Shown: positions 12,121-26,700 of the stretch, piece after piece | Numbering within the stretch: the first letter of the stretch is position 1 | Layout: each line of letters begins with the position of its first letter | NCBI GenBank assembly: GCA_032173965.1 | Contig: CM063283.1 | Location: forward strand, 81,718,743-81,782,742 | Length of the DNA: 64,000 nucleotides | Direction: 5' to 3' | DNA from: Sitta carolinensis | Lineage: Eukaryota; Chordata; Aves; Passeriformes; Sittidae | The notes under the pieces: model-generated | Told to the model about the DNA's origin: nothing | Databases searched by the model: none | The model's input: only the letters and a program-made list of their open reading frames with translations | Translations under genes and position numbers: made by a program

Positions 12121-14460
12121 AGATGATATGCCTTTTATATCTGCATGCAAGTGTACCTTTCCATGAACTAGACAATATTCTAACAGATCAAAGAACAGCT
12201 GATATTGATGTATGTCTGAGCCAAATAACTTGAAGTACTTTGTGCTCTGACAGCATGCAACTCTTAAAATTAGCTTTGGATCACGAACACAAAGCACTAT
12301 CTTACAGTGCTGTCTCTAAAAATTTGATCTTCAGCTCAGTAAAATTAGAGCATTTCAGAAAATATGAGCTAATATTGAGATCCAGTTGGGTTTAAATGAA
12401 ATTAGAGTCATCTTCTCATAATGCTACAATAGCTTCTAAGTACTGTCTGAGAGATCAAGACCTTTTGAAGACTGGCTGTTCATACAAATCTCATACAAGC
12501 TATTTAATATCTGATTGAAGTGGTCATGAGAAATGGTGGAAGCAGTAAATGTTTCTGGAAAAAGAAAGAGAAATTCACAAGTGTTCTCTAAAACTCAAAA
12601 AAAAAAAAAAAAAAAAAAAAATCCCATCCTGATTTACTGCATTGTGTAAGCACATATCAACCACAAAGAAGAGATATGTGTGGAGACAAGGTCTTTTAAT
12701 GTTGTGGACTTTGCAGTTAGTAAAATAAGCAAAATGAGAAAACTTTAGAGGACACGAAGAAAACCAAGTTTTCTGCTGTTTTGCAATTGTTTAAATAAGT
12801 TTAACTCAGAGAAGCTAAAGTTCAAAACTGACAAATGTGTGCTATTTATTTTTCCCCGTGCTTTTAAAGAATCTTTCCTACTGATTCCAAGAGGTGATAA
12901 ACTATGTTAGTCCATTTTTAGGTACATCATCAGGGTAGATTATTCTAACTAATAGTTGTGACAGTGTTTATTTGAAGAGAAGAGAATGAATTGATTCATT
13001 CAATTCACTAGAAGAGAATTAATTGATTTTTCAAGGAAGACATTTCATTTTTGAAGGTGGAAAATACAAATCAATGATGGACATAATCTTCTGGAACGTT
13101 TGAAAGATACCTAAAAATTACTTGCTTTCATTACTGGTAATATTTTTCCTTGTCAGAATAATATTGATCGGAAGAAATAACAATATAAAATTTTTGTTTG
13201 TGCTTTTGAAACATAAAGTTTCTAAGATACACTTTGGTGCTGAGTCTTGATTCACCTAAATGTGTTTTCCGTTTTGGTAAAAGGTCCACAATGGAGAAGA
13301 CTGCACTATTTCTCCTTTATTATTAAGAATGGCTGGTGACAAGTGGGAAGCTAAATCTAGAAATGTCTGAACAACAAATGGACTATAAATGACTTTGCTG
13401 TAAGATCAGGTTAATGACCTCAAAAGAACAATCAGCTTTAGTAGTTAATGTTACATTTCCTCTTGCATGGTACTTTTCACAGGTTAGGGTGGTTTGAACA
13501 CCTTTGAAAATCAGTGCTCTCCCCTCCATACCTGTCAGTCTGATGCCCAAACAAATCATCAGGCAGAAGGTAAATTGTACATATCAGGTACTGAGTCACA
13601 TTTCAGTGAGACAACTCCTGTAATATCTCCTCTGTCTTAAGTGTTGAGGGGAAACCCTCAGTCAATGTAATAACTTTTCTTTAGGATGATCAGGCACCAT
13701 CTCTGTGGGTAGACAATGCAATTTATCCCATTGCCCAATGTTTAGACATGTACTCTCAAGAGGCGAAATAATTCCTACTTTCTGATAAAAATAATTAGAG
13801 GAGGCATTTAGAAAGCATCATGAACTTATAGATTCCTTTCTTGGTGAGGATATAGAATGGATCAAGTGAAAAAATCACAATATGAGTGAGGTAGGAGGAG
13901 TAGAGGAGAAGTACACTGGCCTCTCACATCTGGAACACAGACTTCATAGAATGCAATCAGGCCACAATGAATAATATATTGTTTCTTAAAATATATATTT
14001 TTATATGTATATTTTTATATAGTTTTGGCTTGCAGCGCTTGAAGCCCTAAAACAGAGCCAGGATTTAAAATAAGACAGAGAACATACAGATTAAAGGAAT
14101 TCTATTATCTGAAAATAGAACAATTAAATAGAATTCTTTTAGATTAAAATTGCTTTTCTTACAAGAGGCTTTGGTCAATACATAGAGCTTGTCTGCACAA
14201 ACACGACACTCTCCAGAGACACATCACATAAAACATTATGATAATATCAATTGTATTGAAAATTAATCCTAAAGTGTAAATTTGATAAACCAAAATCCGG
14301 TATCTGGAACCTTCCAAGGAATATTTGACCAGCGTATTCACAAACTTTTCCTTAAAATAAAATATTATTCTAAATCTATCCATACATAAATAAAGGTAAT
14401 GATGTGAGAGCAAAATTATACCATGCTCAGTATGGCATTAAACACCTCAGTCTGTACAAA
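12121..14460. other. 3' untranslated region and flank of CSF2RA-like gene
   Basis: Follows the TAG at 12118-12120. An A25 run lies at 12597-12621. I could not fix the poly(A) site: AATAAA hexamers occur only far downstream, near 14355-14395. No gene seen. Confidence 0.5.
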
Positions 14461-15330
14461 ATACTCAGCAAGTTTGCTGATGACACTAGAAGTGGAGTGG
14501 TTGGCACATCTGACAGACAGGATGTCATCCAGAAGGACTTGGTCAAACTCTAACACATGGGCAATGGGAATGTCATGAGGCTTAACAAGGCCAACTACAA
14601 CATGCTACACCTGGGTCAGGACAGCCCCTGTATCAACACAGGCTGGGGAGTGAACAGAGAGCAGCCCTGCTGAGAAGAGCTTGGGGGTGCTAGTGGATGA
14701 GAGGCTGGATATGATCCAGCAATCTGCACATACAACCCAGAAAGCCAAACGTGTCCGGAGCTGCATCCAAACCAGCATGGCCAGCAGGGCAAGGGATGTG
14801 ATTTTCCCCCTCTACTCCACTCATGTGAGACCCTACCTGAAGTTCTGTGTCCACTTCTGGAGCCCTCAGCATAGGAAAGACACAGACCTGTTGGAGCTGG
14901 CTCAGAGGAGAGTCACCAAAATTATCAGGGAGCTGAAGAACCTCTCCTAAGAAGACAAGCTGAGAAGGTTTGAGTTGTTCAGTCTGGAGAAGAGATGATT
15001 TCAGGGAATATATTATAGCACTTTCCAATACCTAAAGGGGGCTGACCAGAAAGCTGAGGAGGGACTTTTTACAAGCATATGTAGTGGTAGGACAAGGGGG
15101 AAGGAAGGTAGATTTAGATTAGCTATTAGGAAAAAATTCCTTACTGTAAGCATGGTGGGGCAGTGGAACAGGTTGCCCAGAGAGATTGTGGATGCTTCAT
15201 CCCTAGTGGTGTTCAGTTCCAGGTGGGATGGAGCTTTAAGCAACCTGGTCCTTGTCCATGGTGGGGGGGGTTGAAAGTAGGTGATCTTTAAGGGTCCCTT
15301 CCAATCCAAATGAGTCTATGATTCTCTGAA
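14461..15330 (+). mobile_element. CR1 LINE, 3' truncated copy with RT remnant
   Basis: The + strand carries a decayed CR1 ORF2 end: K-F-A-D-D (RT active site) near the start, then the CR1 phrases 'GLGVLVDERLDM', 'RARDVIFPLYSTHVRPYL' and 'QRRVTKIIRELKNL'. The untranslated 3' part follows with 'TTGCCCAGAGAG' and 'TCCCTTCCAATCC', ending in ATGAGTCTATGATTCT. Frameshifts and stops show it is dead; it is 5' truncated, as most CR1 copies are. Confidence 0.93.
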
Positions 15331-18300
15331 AATCTGACTCAGCTTGGCTTGCTTTCTATTGTCAGTGAAACTCTTGCCTTTACCTTACTGGTGAATAACA
15401 CTCCTGTGTATAAGATTTCACCTTCTGGAACTGAAGTGGACCTCATGAAACACTGGGCAGTGCATTGCACATGGATTGCTCTTCATCTCCACTTATGCAT
15501 GCGCAGAATCAAAATCCCTTTTCTGAAGTCATAAAAACAGATGATATGTCATGGCTGTCTGGTTTTATGCTTTCAACTCCAAGTCCCCACTTCAGTCAAA
15601 TACATATGACACTCAGCAACTCAGAGACAGGAGCAGTATTTAGTGTTTGTGTTTCTTCCTGAACATCAGCAACTATATCAGACATACCCTACTGAATTTC
15701 CTGAATGAAAAGTATCCCCTTCTCTTTGCTTTTAATGGAGAATAGTTTCAAGAGGATGATGGGAGTCAGTAAAGCAACTTTCAGCCTTGGGACTCAGCAC
15801 AGAGGCTGGCTTGGTTGCCCAATGCTGCTACCTGCTGTACAAACAACCTACTTCCAGTCAGAAATGTTCCTCATGTTTTCAAACTGGTTTAATTTGGAAC
15901 CAAATTATTTTAATTTGGAGCAAGCCTGTTGCTTTAACTGCACTGATAGTATTAAAGAAATACACTTCTGCTCTAACTTGAGGACCTGGCCTTTATTATG
16001 GACAAGATACACTAAAAAATACAAGATTCTAATTTTTGCTTCCTCAAAAGCAAAAAGCAAAAGTTTGGGTATCTAATCAAACAGTACTGGCCATGGTCCT
16101 GGGATACTGAGAGAAGATCTCCAGCAAACTAGAACAGGTGTCCGCTCTCTTACAGTCTAGGAAAGGTGTCCTCTTTCTTACTAGACGCTAGATGATCAGA
16201 CTCAGAGTACACGCCCACATTTTCTTGACCTAGTTATTCTGCCTTTCTCTACCCTAGCGAAAGGAGATATTTTGGCCAAAGAAGAGCTTGACAGTTACAG
16301 CCTTTGCTTTTGGGAGTCTTCCCAGCACAATTAAAGATAGTCATAGTTCATATCTCATAATGTTTCAGACCAACATTATTAAGCCAGCAGTAGCAGTTTT
16401 GATCAGACACACCCTTGTTCGAGAGCAAGGGCAGAAAAACTTGGGCCATGGTGTTCAGGCTGAAGCCTGGCTTCATGAATTTATAATTATCACTATCAAG
16501 TAGAGAAGCTGGAGAATACAATACATGTATCAAACACATGAAGAGCACAGGAATGTGCAGAGGTATGTATGTGGATACACATGCATGCCAAGGAAATGCT
16601 GTTTGTGTGGAAAATGGCACCAATATTCCTTAGGGCTATGTGTATGGTGCATGTGGTGCTCTCAGCATACTGCCCTGTATTTCTCTATTGCAGTTATGCA
16701 AGTTAGCTGCTGGCATTTGATTAGCCAGTGCCAGCTTACTGATACAACTTGGTCTGTATTGAAAGGAACCAGATGGCTCTTACAAAGTAGCTTTAAAGAT
16801 AAAAGTGACATTGGGAGGTAAAAATGCTTTGGTGACTGATTTGGTGACAGGGTTGTGCTTAGATTTACATTACTGCATCTCATCAGAATATATACATCAG
16901 CCTATTTTTGGTAATCTCAGAAAAAAATTCCAGGTCACAGCTTTGAATGCCAGTTGCATATAAAGCCTGTCACCATGCTATGGTTCTCCTGAAACTTGGC
17001 AAGTGATCAAACCCCTACTCATTGGATAAATAGTTAGAGAATATGATTTTGGTATTTAGTAAAGAAAGACACTCGGAGCAACACAGAACCAGCAAAGCAA
17101 TTGACATCTTAGAGTAAAAACTACCATAGCTTTACTTAACTTTCCTCTCAATATTCTTTAATTTTGTAAAAGTTTCTAAAGAAACCACAATCATATGTAT
17201 CTAGCTCCCATGAAATCAAAACATGAAAGGATTAAAAAATACAAAGTGTAATAGATAGGCAAAGCAAGACATTAACAAAGAAGGAAAGAACAGATGAAAA
17301 TGGGAGGGAAGAACGAAAAGAATTCCAGACCGTGCAGTGCAATTATTATGTTTTCCTTAAATCACAAAATTAGTTTAGATCCAGCAAGCTGTCACTTTGC
17401 ATTTACAGAGATGAAAAATAATTGCATTTTAAAGCTTGTTTTAGCTTCTGAATGCCATTTGGTTTTAACAATGACAAAAATGAGAAATAGGGTGATTATG
17501 TAAATATTCTAGGCCACAATAACTAACAAATATTAATTTCATCCTTGATTTTGTACAAAAGGCAACTATGCAGGGAAACTCTTCTCCAGTTTTTAAACTA
17601 CTTGCTACAGGATGTTGAAAATGTACATGAACTCAAAAGAAAACTTGACAAAACCATAAAAAATATTTATTGAAGAATTGTTAGATACAATGCCAACTCT
17701 TCTGATTCACCTGGTTACTTGTTCAAAAAGTGCAAGACACAGGCAGATATTGCTGTCCTCTTGTTGCTTTCTCCCTGGGCTCCTGCTACAAGCTTCACTT
17801 GAGAGTAAATAGACCACTGGTCAAGGTCAGAAGTATCTTTGGAGCAGCTGAAGGAATGGCTGAGGCATTGTATGTGTTTCCAGACTGAGGGATTAATGAA
17901 CTCATTGCTAATGTTGAAACCAAGCGTGCAACCTCTGTCTTCAGGAGAATAGTAAAATTTGCTGTTCAGCTAACACCTAAACCCAAAAACCAGCAGAGCT
18001 ATGTGGTTTCATAAAGCCTCCCAGCCCATTTTCACTGATGAACTTCATCTTCTGGTCAAACTTTATTTGCCCAGACTTTTCAGTGATAGTTTGGCAAGGG
18101 TCTTTATCCACTTGCATAATTTTTCAGTAATATCCTGATTCACAAGGTGTTTTTTATAGAAAAAAATGTTTTATTTAAAACACACAGGATGGAAAAGCTT
18201 TATTCCTGATCCCTTTTGGACATTTAATGAAAAGAAATTACTGAGATATATATATCATGGCATGTTTCAACATCTGGCAACGATAGAAAGAGATGGACAC

Positions 18301-21300
18301 GAGCAAAATTGTGCCCACTTTCTGCAGGCTGGGGAGAATTTACAGTAAAATATAGTCATTATATTGTTATAGATATTATTTTTATATTATTTTGTATATT
18401 ATTTTATCTTTTATATTATTGCTACATATATTGTTAATATAGTCAGCTTTGATTCATTGTAAACCTGCCCTACTTGACTGAAGAGTCTGGAAAGTATGAG
18501 ATCTTCAGGGTTGTATAGAAATTGTAAATTATTTGCATCCTTACATATTTCAATTTATTTTTTTGTGAAAACAATAAAAAATAAAATAACAGAATACCTG
18601 TCTCATATGTAACACATATTTTGGGTTCCTTGAAATTGAAGATAGTGTCTGTTATAGGAAAGGGTTGTGCTTGGTGAGAAGGCAGTGCTGGTAATTTGAA
18701 ACCAAGAGGTTTCAAGATAACTTGTTTGGGGACTTTTTCTTGTTCATCTCCTGCCATATTTCTATCCCAGGTACTTGCAATAAAAGTGTTGATGAAACCA
18801 CTTTCCTGCAGCAGAAAGTAGGGCATTGCTGGACTTTGTGGGAGCACAGAGTTGCCAGGGCCACTCCATTAGTGAATGATAAGTTGCTTCCCTCCCAGCT
18901 CTAGGGCACTGGGTTAGATGTACCAGCACAGGGAGATTTGGGGTAGAGGAAGCACACGTCAGATGATTGAATTAGTAGAAATATGATGGTTATCAGACCA
19001 TGGTGATTAATGACTTAGGAAGAGAGTATGTCATGTGGTCTCTAAGTGCTGCTTTACTGGAACATCTCAGTCCTTGACTTGGAGCAATGCTGATGAGGTG
19101 GTATTTTGAAACAAGTGGGAGCCCTTCTTGCTAGAAAAACCCCTTTTGGGTTGCTTTATTTGTGTGTGTGTGTGTACTTTTCCTTTTTTAAGTGTGACTG
19201 GACTTTAAACACTAGGTGTCAGTCAGTCACCTCTCATAGGCATGCTCTCATGCACTAGCACATTCGTCTTTGGCAGCAAAAACTTTTAAAGAAATATTAA
19301 TGTACACATAAAATAATAATTACAATGATGCCAAAGTCAGGTGGGGCAATTATTTCATAGGTCTGTTTAGAAGCCAGACAGATCCCAGAGTCTGAAAATG
19401 TCAGGAAAACACTTTTGTAGAAGGAGCCTTGCACACTCTGTGGTGAGTATTCACACTGTCGTGATAAAATATTTGTTAATCTGTTGTCTGATGCTACAGG
19501 TGACCAATAAACCCCTCTTTCTTTCACCTGTTATACTTCAGCTTCTGTACCATTTCTAAAATACTTACATTTCAAAAGAAAGCACATCCGTCCTGACATG
19601 TGGAGGTTGCTCCCGCAGGGCATCATTGGCACGTACAACATGTTTGTTTGCAATGAAGCTCTTGTGACAGATGAGGGCACCTTAAGAAAAATGCTTATAT
19701 TGATTGTAGTATTGCTCCTTTTGCCAGTTCTCCAAACATGACATTTTCACAGTCAAGCTGCAGCAGGAAACACTGGACTTAATAGATCAGGCCTCTCGGG
19801 CACCTCCACACTGAGGATCTCTAGTTTTGTGGATCTGGATTTTAGTGATCTGGTACCTCAAGAGATGCTGATAACAGATCTGTATCCATAGAATAATGAT
19901 ATAAAAGAGGAACTGTTTGCTTAAGCACTGCTGTGTGTGCTGTGTGACTACAGACATACACCCTCAGGACCCAAACTCATATGTCCTCACTCTACTCTCA
20001 GCACGAATATCTAGGATATCTCTGCTGTGTGACTTGCACGTGTGACTTTCCCTCTGGATTGCATCAAGGACCTGTCCCAAATGCTCACAGCTCCACTGGA
20101 TGTCAGGACACTTTGGGTCATTTAAACAGTTTCTGTAATTTCACTTTGTATGTACTGAGGTTTTTTATTAATCTCTTCAGCTACAATTTGATACAGTAAT
20201 TTCAGTAGTTCTCCAAAAATCTATTGCCTATTCTTGAAACACATTCGGACTGTCTTTCTTCCCTAAAATCATATATGTGTGTAATTTCAAATACTGAACT
20301 ATTAATACAATGCCACTGAGTAGCCTGAATGGAAACTTACTCCAGAGTGCATGATGAAATGTATTTTACAATTATGACATTTATTCTTTTACACATATAT
20401 TTAAAATTACTGCATTTACACTGTGAGGCTCTGAGGAGAAATGTCTTTAATGATATGCTAACTCCATAATATACGATTTTTTTCACCTAACCTATGATAT
20501 CACAGGTTTCTAGGCTTATACTGACCTTGACTGTCTCATTCTGTTGGATTAGTGTTGCTCTTCCCATGTATCAGTCCACAGATTCAAGGACCACTGAGTT
20601 CATTACATTAGAGAAGATAGGTAACAACTTCCAGGCTAAAAGAACAGAGTTGGATTTTTCATTGCTCTGTATTTTGTGAATGAATACATCCATGTGCAGG
20701 GCTCCCCCATGAGAGCAATTGCCTTTCATCCCACTCTATAGGTCACTGCAGAAGACAAGGGGACTGGAGAACCAGCCTGTTTATGTCTAGATCATCACTA
20801 TGTTTGGGTCTTTTTTATTTTATTTAGTTTGTTTGATCTCACATCAGGGCTTTAGTAATTTTTTTTTTCCTGGTGGTAGAAAGAAACAGTAATGGATGAA
20901 TTGCTCATCTATATGCTTCTCTTCCTACTGTGATCACTTTCTTGTTTCCTTTATTTCAGGGTACTTTTGCAGCTGCACATCGTCTTGATGGCCATGGAAG
21001 CTCCACAAATCCATGAAAATTAGACACGTTTGTATGACAACTTTCTACCAACATAACAGCTGACCTGTGTGAAGTAACAAGCAAACACCTATACCCAGAC
21101 TCATTCCACTTGAGTAAGGTGCATCTTCTAGAAAACCAGAACACCCCCAAATCCCATGGAGAAAGAGAGACCACCAAAGGAAGGCTCATGCCACATGAGG
21201 ATGGCTATTTTCTTCTACTTTTCTCCCTGAATTTGCAAGACCTCCCTCTTTCTCTCACTCTTAGTGCAAGAACTCTAGTTCAGCACAAAAGCTTAATTGA

Positions 21301-23686
21301 AAATAAATAAGGGAAAAGCACTAGTTATTATATCAAACAGCATAAATAGAAAATGAAGTGTAGAAAATGCAAAGATGAAGGAAACATTATAGTGATAAAG
21401 AAGAAAGTAGCTCTCAGGTGCCCTCTCTCTTCAGACCAGTCTTCTTACCATATATACCCACAAGCTTTCAAGTTCTGCTATTTTTATAATAATTTTGTGA
21501 ACTTGCAAGACTGATAACCATCACCAAAAATGTCCTCCTGAGTGCTTGAAATGGTCATTTATGACTCTGAAGTCAGTCCAGAAAAGTGGATGAATTTTGA
21601 ACTTTTTCTGCTTGAAGCCCAAGACTGACCTGGTGTCACAAGTAGACACTTTGCCTCACTTAGAACCAGAGCATGTGCTACTAACCTGATTTAATCTATG
21701 AGATGCAGTCATAAGCACAAATTATATCCTTCAAAGTAATAATGTGGATATTTTTTCCAAAATGGCTATACAAAGCTCAATTTGGTGGTTTAATGGTGAA
21801 GTAGAACAAAAGAACTCAACTGTAACAAAAGAACTCTGTATTCTTTGCTTATGGGGACCCTTTCATGGCTATGAAGATTGAACAAATTGGCCTGTCACAG
21901 AGTCTGCCCTATCCCTTGATGACTACTTCTTTAATGTTTGTGGACAGTGAGTATTTATCAGTCTTTTACTTTCACTCAAACTATAGCTGAATCTGGCAAG
22001 TAGGTTTCAGAAAAAAGAGGTGACTTAGAGGCATAGGTATGTATACACATACAGCAGGATCAATCCAACTTTGCTCACCTAATAAACAGGCTCAAAGTTC
22101 TTGAAGACACACTGCTATTCACACACACTGCTATTTCACGCACACTGAAAAATGACATTATCTAAATACTAAACACATGCATGTGATTTCACCTTTAAAT
22201 AGGTTGGTTATATTTCTTTAACTCAATTAAATCAGTCTCATGCATACTAAGCAATCTTTAGAGCTCAATCTAATGAGCTGATTGGTATGTTTCATACTTC
22301 ATAGCTTTGAAGACTAAATTTTACTTTTGTATTCAGTAAAGAAAAAAATGTTTCGCTGGTTTTTTTTTTTTTTTTTATATAAGGTCTTCCCCTAAGTGAC
22401 ACTGAATGAAAGGGTTCTCTGAAAAACAAAATCAATTGTTTTACAAGGCAGCTAAAATCAGGAAATTGTCAAGGAAACCAAATTAGATAAACACTGAGCT
22501 GCTTGGAAATAACATGGGTTTGTTAAATATCTGTTTTAAAAAGCACGTAACTCATTACTGTGGTTGCACACATCCTAAAGATATGTTCAGCTCTGTTATT
22601 AAAACATAATTTTTGCACTTGTGCTTAATGTAAATCAAGCAATTAAGAAATCTTTATGAGGACGCACCAACCTTGCTCTCAAAGAAATTGATAGCAAATT
22701 TCTCACTGAGTACATGGAATTTCTTTATATCATTAGAACACTATTGAAGTACATATAGTTCTTGCAGAAATTCTGTCTGTTCAGCACAGCAAGGTAGAAA
22801 CCGATATCAGAGTCCAGTCTTATTCACAGAAGGAGGGAGAGGTAGGTGCCTCCTGAGCATGACATCAGAATGAAGATATATTTTTCTTGGCTTAAAAAGC
22901 CAGTATAATCGTGCAAATAAGAACTATTTCAAAACAAATCTGAAGCTCTTGAAAACAATATATTTAAATAATGTAGAATCGCATAGTAGAAAAGATTAAA
23001 ATTTTCATTATCTGGCTGGGGTTGGTTGTCTGGGTGGTTGTTTCTGTTTTGCTGCTTTTTGTTGGTTTTTTGTTTTTCCCCCAAAGACAGATAATATGTG
23101 ATATAAAGAAGCAATTTGATTTGTTCAATCATAACACAAACATCCTGTCAAGACAAACATATGTTTTATCTACTTTTTTCTGATGTAGTTGTATGGGTAA
23201 GCTTTATTTTCTAGTTTTGAAGAATTCTTGGAATTACTGAGGTAAAGAAAGGCAAACCAGAATATATTATAATAACACTGTAAAACTTCAGGGTGTAACA
23301 GTAACTCAAAAAGTGCCTGCAGGTTTGTTTGTCCAACCTAGAAGCATAAAATACATCTAGAAATTGAAAGGCAACCAAGGTAAAAGGCATGAAGCAGCAC
23401 ATACCTGAGAAAGAACTATGTGTCCTAGGATCATTTGGCCTGGAACAAAATACGTGGAAGGTTGGTTATACTGGTTCTAAACTAAACAACTGGCTATAAA
23501 CTAAGCAAATCAGATACTTCTCTTCTAACAACATGCACTGCTAATCGTTAAAAATCTTTTCCAAGGAGTACTGTAAATGTTGTTGGGCATGGGTTCAAAA
23601 GGTGATTCAGAAATCTTGTACAGTAAACCTTAATTCATCAAGAACTGTCAAACATACTTCTGTAACTCAACAAGCCAACGGACTAC
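15331..23686. other. Intergenic DNA, no gene recognised
   Basis: AT-rich, with only short overlapping open frames. A TATATTATT-rich patch lies at 18355-18440, a short TG run near 19160, and a T17 run at 22360-22376. The minus-strand frame at 19297-19527 reads fairly naturally but has no splice sites or family match I can name. Confidence 0.6.
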
Positions 23687-23740
23687 TGTCCTGTTTTTGG
23701 CTGGGATAGATTTATTTTTCTTCTTAGCCAACCAGAGAGG
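23687..23740 (-). mobile_element. Fragment of an avian ERV LTR end
   Basis: The + strand reads TGTCCTG, then TTTTGGCTGGGATAGA and a TTTCTTCTTAG tail. This is the reverse complement of the terminal part of an LTR family common in bird genomes. The match fades after about 50 bases; the more GC-rich stretch to 24050 may belong to the same insertion. Confidence 0.55.
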
Positions 23741-26700
23741 AGGAGGTTGCATGCTACATTTCTTATAGCTCTCCTTTGGCCTTTCCAGGTATGCCAGCTA
23801 GAGGATTGGTTGGTTTAGCAATGCCAGGTGCCCTCCTCACCTGCACTGGAACCTCAGCTTTGGCATGGAGTTTTCCAGACTGCATATGGAGGGGCTAAGG
23901 ATCTGCCCTGTCTGCCTGGGGAGGAGTGGGCTTTTGGGAGACCAAGCCATGCTCTCCCTGGGAGGGAATAGAGAAGAGATTTGGAATGGAGATCCTACCT
24001 CTTTTTGCTTGTAGACCTCTTGGCAAGGGGAACAAAACATAGAGTCTTTGAAGTGTAGATAAGCTTACTACCTTTGAGAGGTGTGGCCTATATCATCTTC
24101 TTGGAACCTGTTCACTGAAAGGCTGTAGAGAGTTCCTAAAATGGTGTTCATTAAAATATAACCTGGCACAGTAACAATGTCATACAAAACAGCCATCCAT
24201 GATTTTGGGCAGGGACACGCAACCTTCTGTGGCCCTTTACAATGGCCACACTGGCAGGGCTATTACTACTGGGTTGTGTGTGCAGAAGCATCACTGGCTG
24301 CAGCAGCTTCCATCTCTGCCTGTGAATGCAGAGGTGTGTCACCCAGAATCAGTGGGCACATTTCATCTTTTGATTCCCTCCTCTACCTTCGTCATTTCCC
24401 TTTTTAAAGAAAAGTGCTGCCTGAGCATGAATGTGGGACAGAGAGAATCCATTTTGTTCAAAACAAAGCTTTAAGCTTGGTCATGCTTGGTCAATATGTT
24501 CAGCTTTAGCTGTTTTGATGATTGATAAAGGAGATAATAAAATTGGAGATGAGAGGAAAAAGAAAAAACGTTCTGTCTTGATCCATTTGGTTTTCTCCCT
24601 GCAAGTAGTTTGTATTACATGTCACTAAAGTTTGCTTCTCTTTCTTCATGTGACATTGATTTCAGCAGTGTTGGAATAGTTGGAGTTTTTTTCTTATATG
24701 TACATATATATATGCTCAAAGCACCGGACAGGACTACTGGAGTGGCCATCTCAAAGCTTTTATTTCATCACAATCATCAGTCCCACTTTACAGACACAAG
24801 CAAGGGAGACGGAAACAGCTTCAGTTGCTTCAACAGCAGACAAAGTTCCCTTACTTACAAGGTCTTTTAAAAGCTTTTTAGCCAATAGGATAATATTAAA
24901 AGTTAACAAGCATTTTCTAAAACCAATTAGTAAACTTACATGTACATCTTGTTTCTAACAATGCTTACTTGTGATAGTCTAAAACAATGGATAAAACTTC
25001 ATTATTAAGCTTCCATATTTCTGCTAGCTTGCTGAACATATTTTCTAAGGCCTCTCCCAGTACAGCACATAGCATTATTATTTTTTGACCTTGCTTCTTT
25101 AACTTTCTTAAAGGGAAAACTTTCACACAGCTTTCTTAGAGTTTTATATCTTTTCTATTTTCCACACAGCAGAATTTATTAGTTTCATTTCTTATTGTCC
25201 AGTTTATCATCCCTACTAATCTGAATGTATTCATCCCTAATTTTTGGTTCTATTTCAACGCAAAACAGAGATAGATCATGAGCCTGACTGACAATATGCT
25301 TTCTATCTATGGTGAGAGGGGTGGCAGAGATGGGTTGCAGCCACTCACAGCTCTCCTTGCAGCATAAGGTGGGCTTCTTTAATCAGAAAAAGAGTGATGG
25401 AAATATTGTCTTTTGTAGTTTCATGGTTTATAACTGAAGGATGAAGAGAAAAACAGAAAAAATCCACTTCACGGACTTGCACCAAAGGCCACAATTTACA
25501 CCAGGGTAAAATAAAATGGAAGCAATTCCATTACAGTATTGTTTTCCACTCATGCAGAAGACCTGTGCTGAAACACACTGAGCATTCAGTCTGATCCTTC
25601 CTTATCTGTGAACTTTAGTCCTCTTGTCGCGTAAGTGAACTCTGCTCTGAAAGCCACTCAATTAAAGCAACATAAATGGGTTTATATGGGACAGGGGCAG
25701 AGAAGCAGCAGACGTGGGAAGCCTGTATTTATTGCTTCCAAGTCTCTTAAAAATAAAATTTAGAAGTTCTTCTTAGCTAGCTTTAGAAGTGATTTTAATT
25801 GGCAGTGCAAACTGATAGACAAGTGACATTCCAACATTTTGTGAGTGCAATTCCAGGAAGCTCTTTTTAGGTCTAGATTAGTTGTGTTTAGATCTCCACA
25901 ACTAGTTTTTATGACTACTCTACATCACTGAAGCACCTTCTACAGTAAGGGACTGGGACTGGGGAAAGGGTGAAACAATATTTCCCTGCAGTTGTCCATG
26001 GATTCATTAAATTCTCTGTAGCTAAATAGAATAGAACCATCTAATTATGAAATATTAATGCAGCAGAGAAAGTGCTTTGCTTCCTTTCATGTGCACAGGG
26101 AACTGTCTCAGACCCAAACACCAAGTCAAAGGAGAAAATTTTCAGGAAAAGCAGATACAAATTTTCAGCCTGATTTTCCATACCAGTACCACAGAAGTAA
26201 ACAGAAAGTAAATAGCATAATCTTGAAAAGATGTTCTTTAACAAAAGCAGAATCCTTCTTTCTAGCTCCAAAACATATGATCTTTCCATGAGCCCTCCCA
26301 GCCTCTACTTGCCCTTTCCAGATTTCCTTCTTAAAAAATACTAAAGAAAAAAACCCCCAAAAACCCAAAACATAAATACATGTTCTTCCTCTTTAGATCT
26401 AATTTGATAAACACTGCCACCCTCCATTCTCCATATGCCTGCTGGCCATGGCCGTCAGAAAATTAATATTGTTACCAGAAATGAGCTCAGCTTAACTCAA
26501 AACATGTGCTTTCCTGTAAAAGATAATTTTAGAAAACTTTTCTTATATTTCCCCATCCTCAAATTTTCTACGGTTTGTTTGTTTGAAAACAATATTTGAA
26601 ATTCAATTATATTTGCTACAATTCTAAGAAGGGCCCCTGCTTCATTTTTAAAACAACTCACAGAGAAAATAAAATGGGAGATGTTGAGAAAAAAACCCAA

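Noticed and set aside
12597..12621. A25 run after the CSF2RA-like stop as a possible retrocopy tail
   Set aside because: No target-site duplication or recognisable mRNA-like body next to it.
14690..15309. Antisense frames of 112 and 98 codons
   Set aside because: Reverse strand of the CR1 at 14461-15330.
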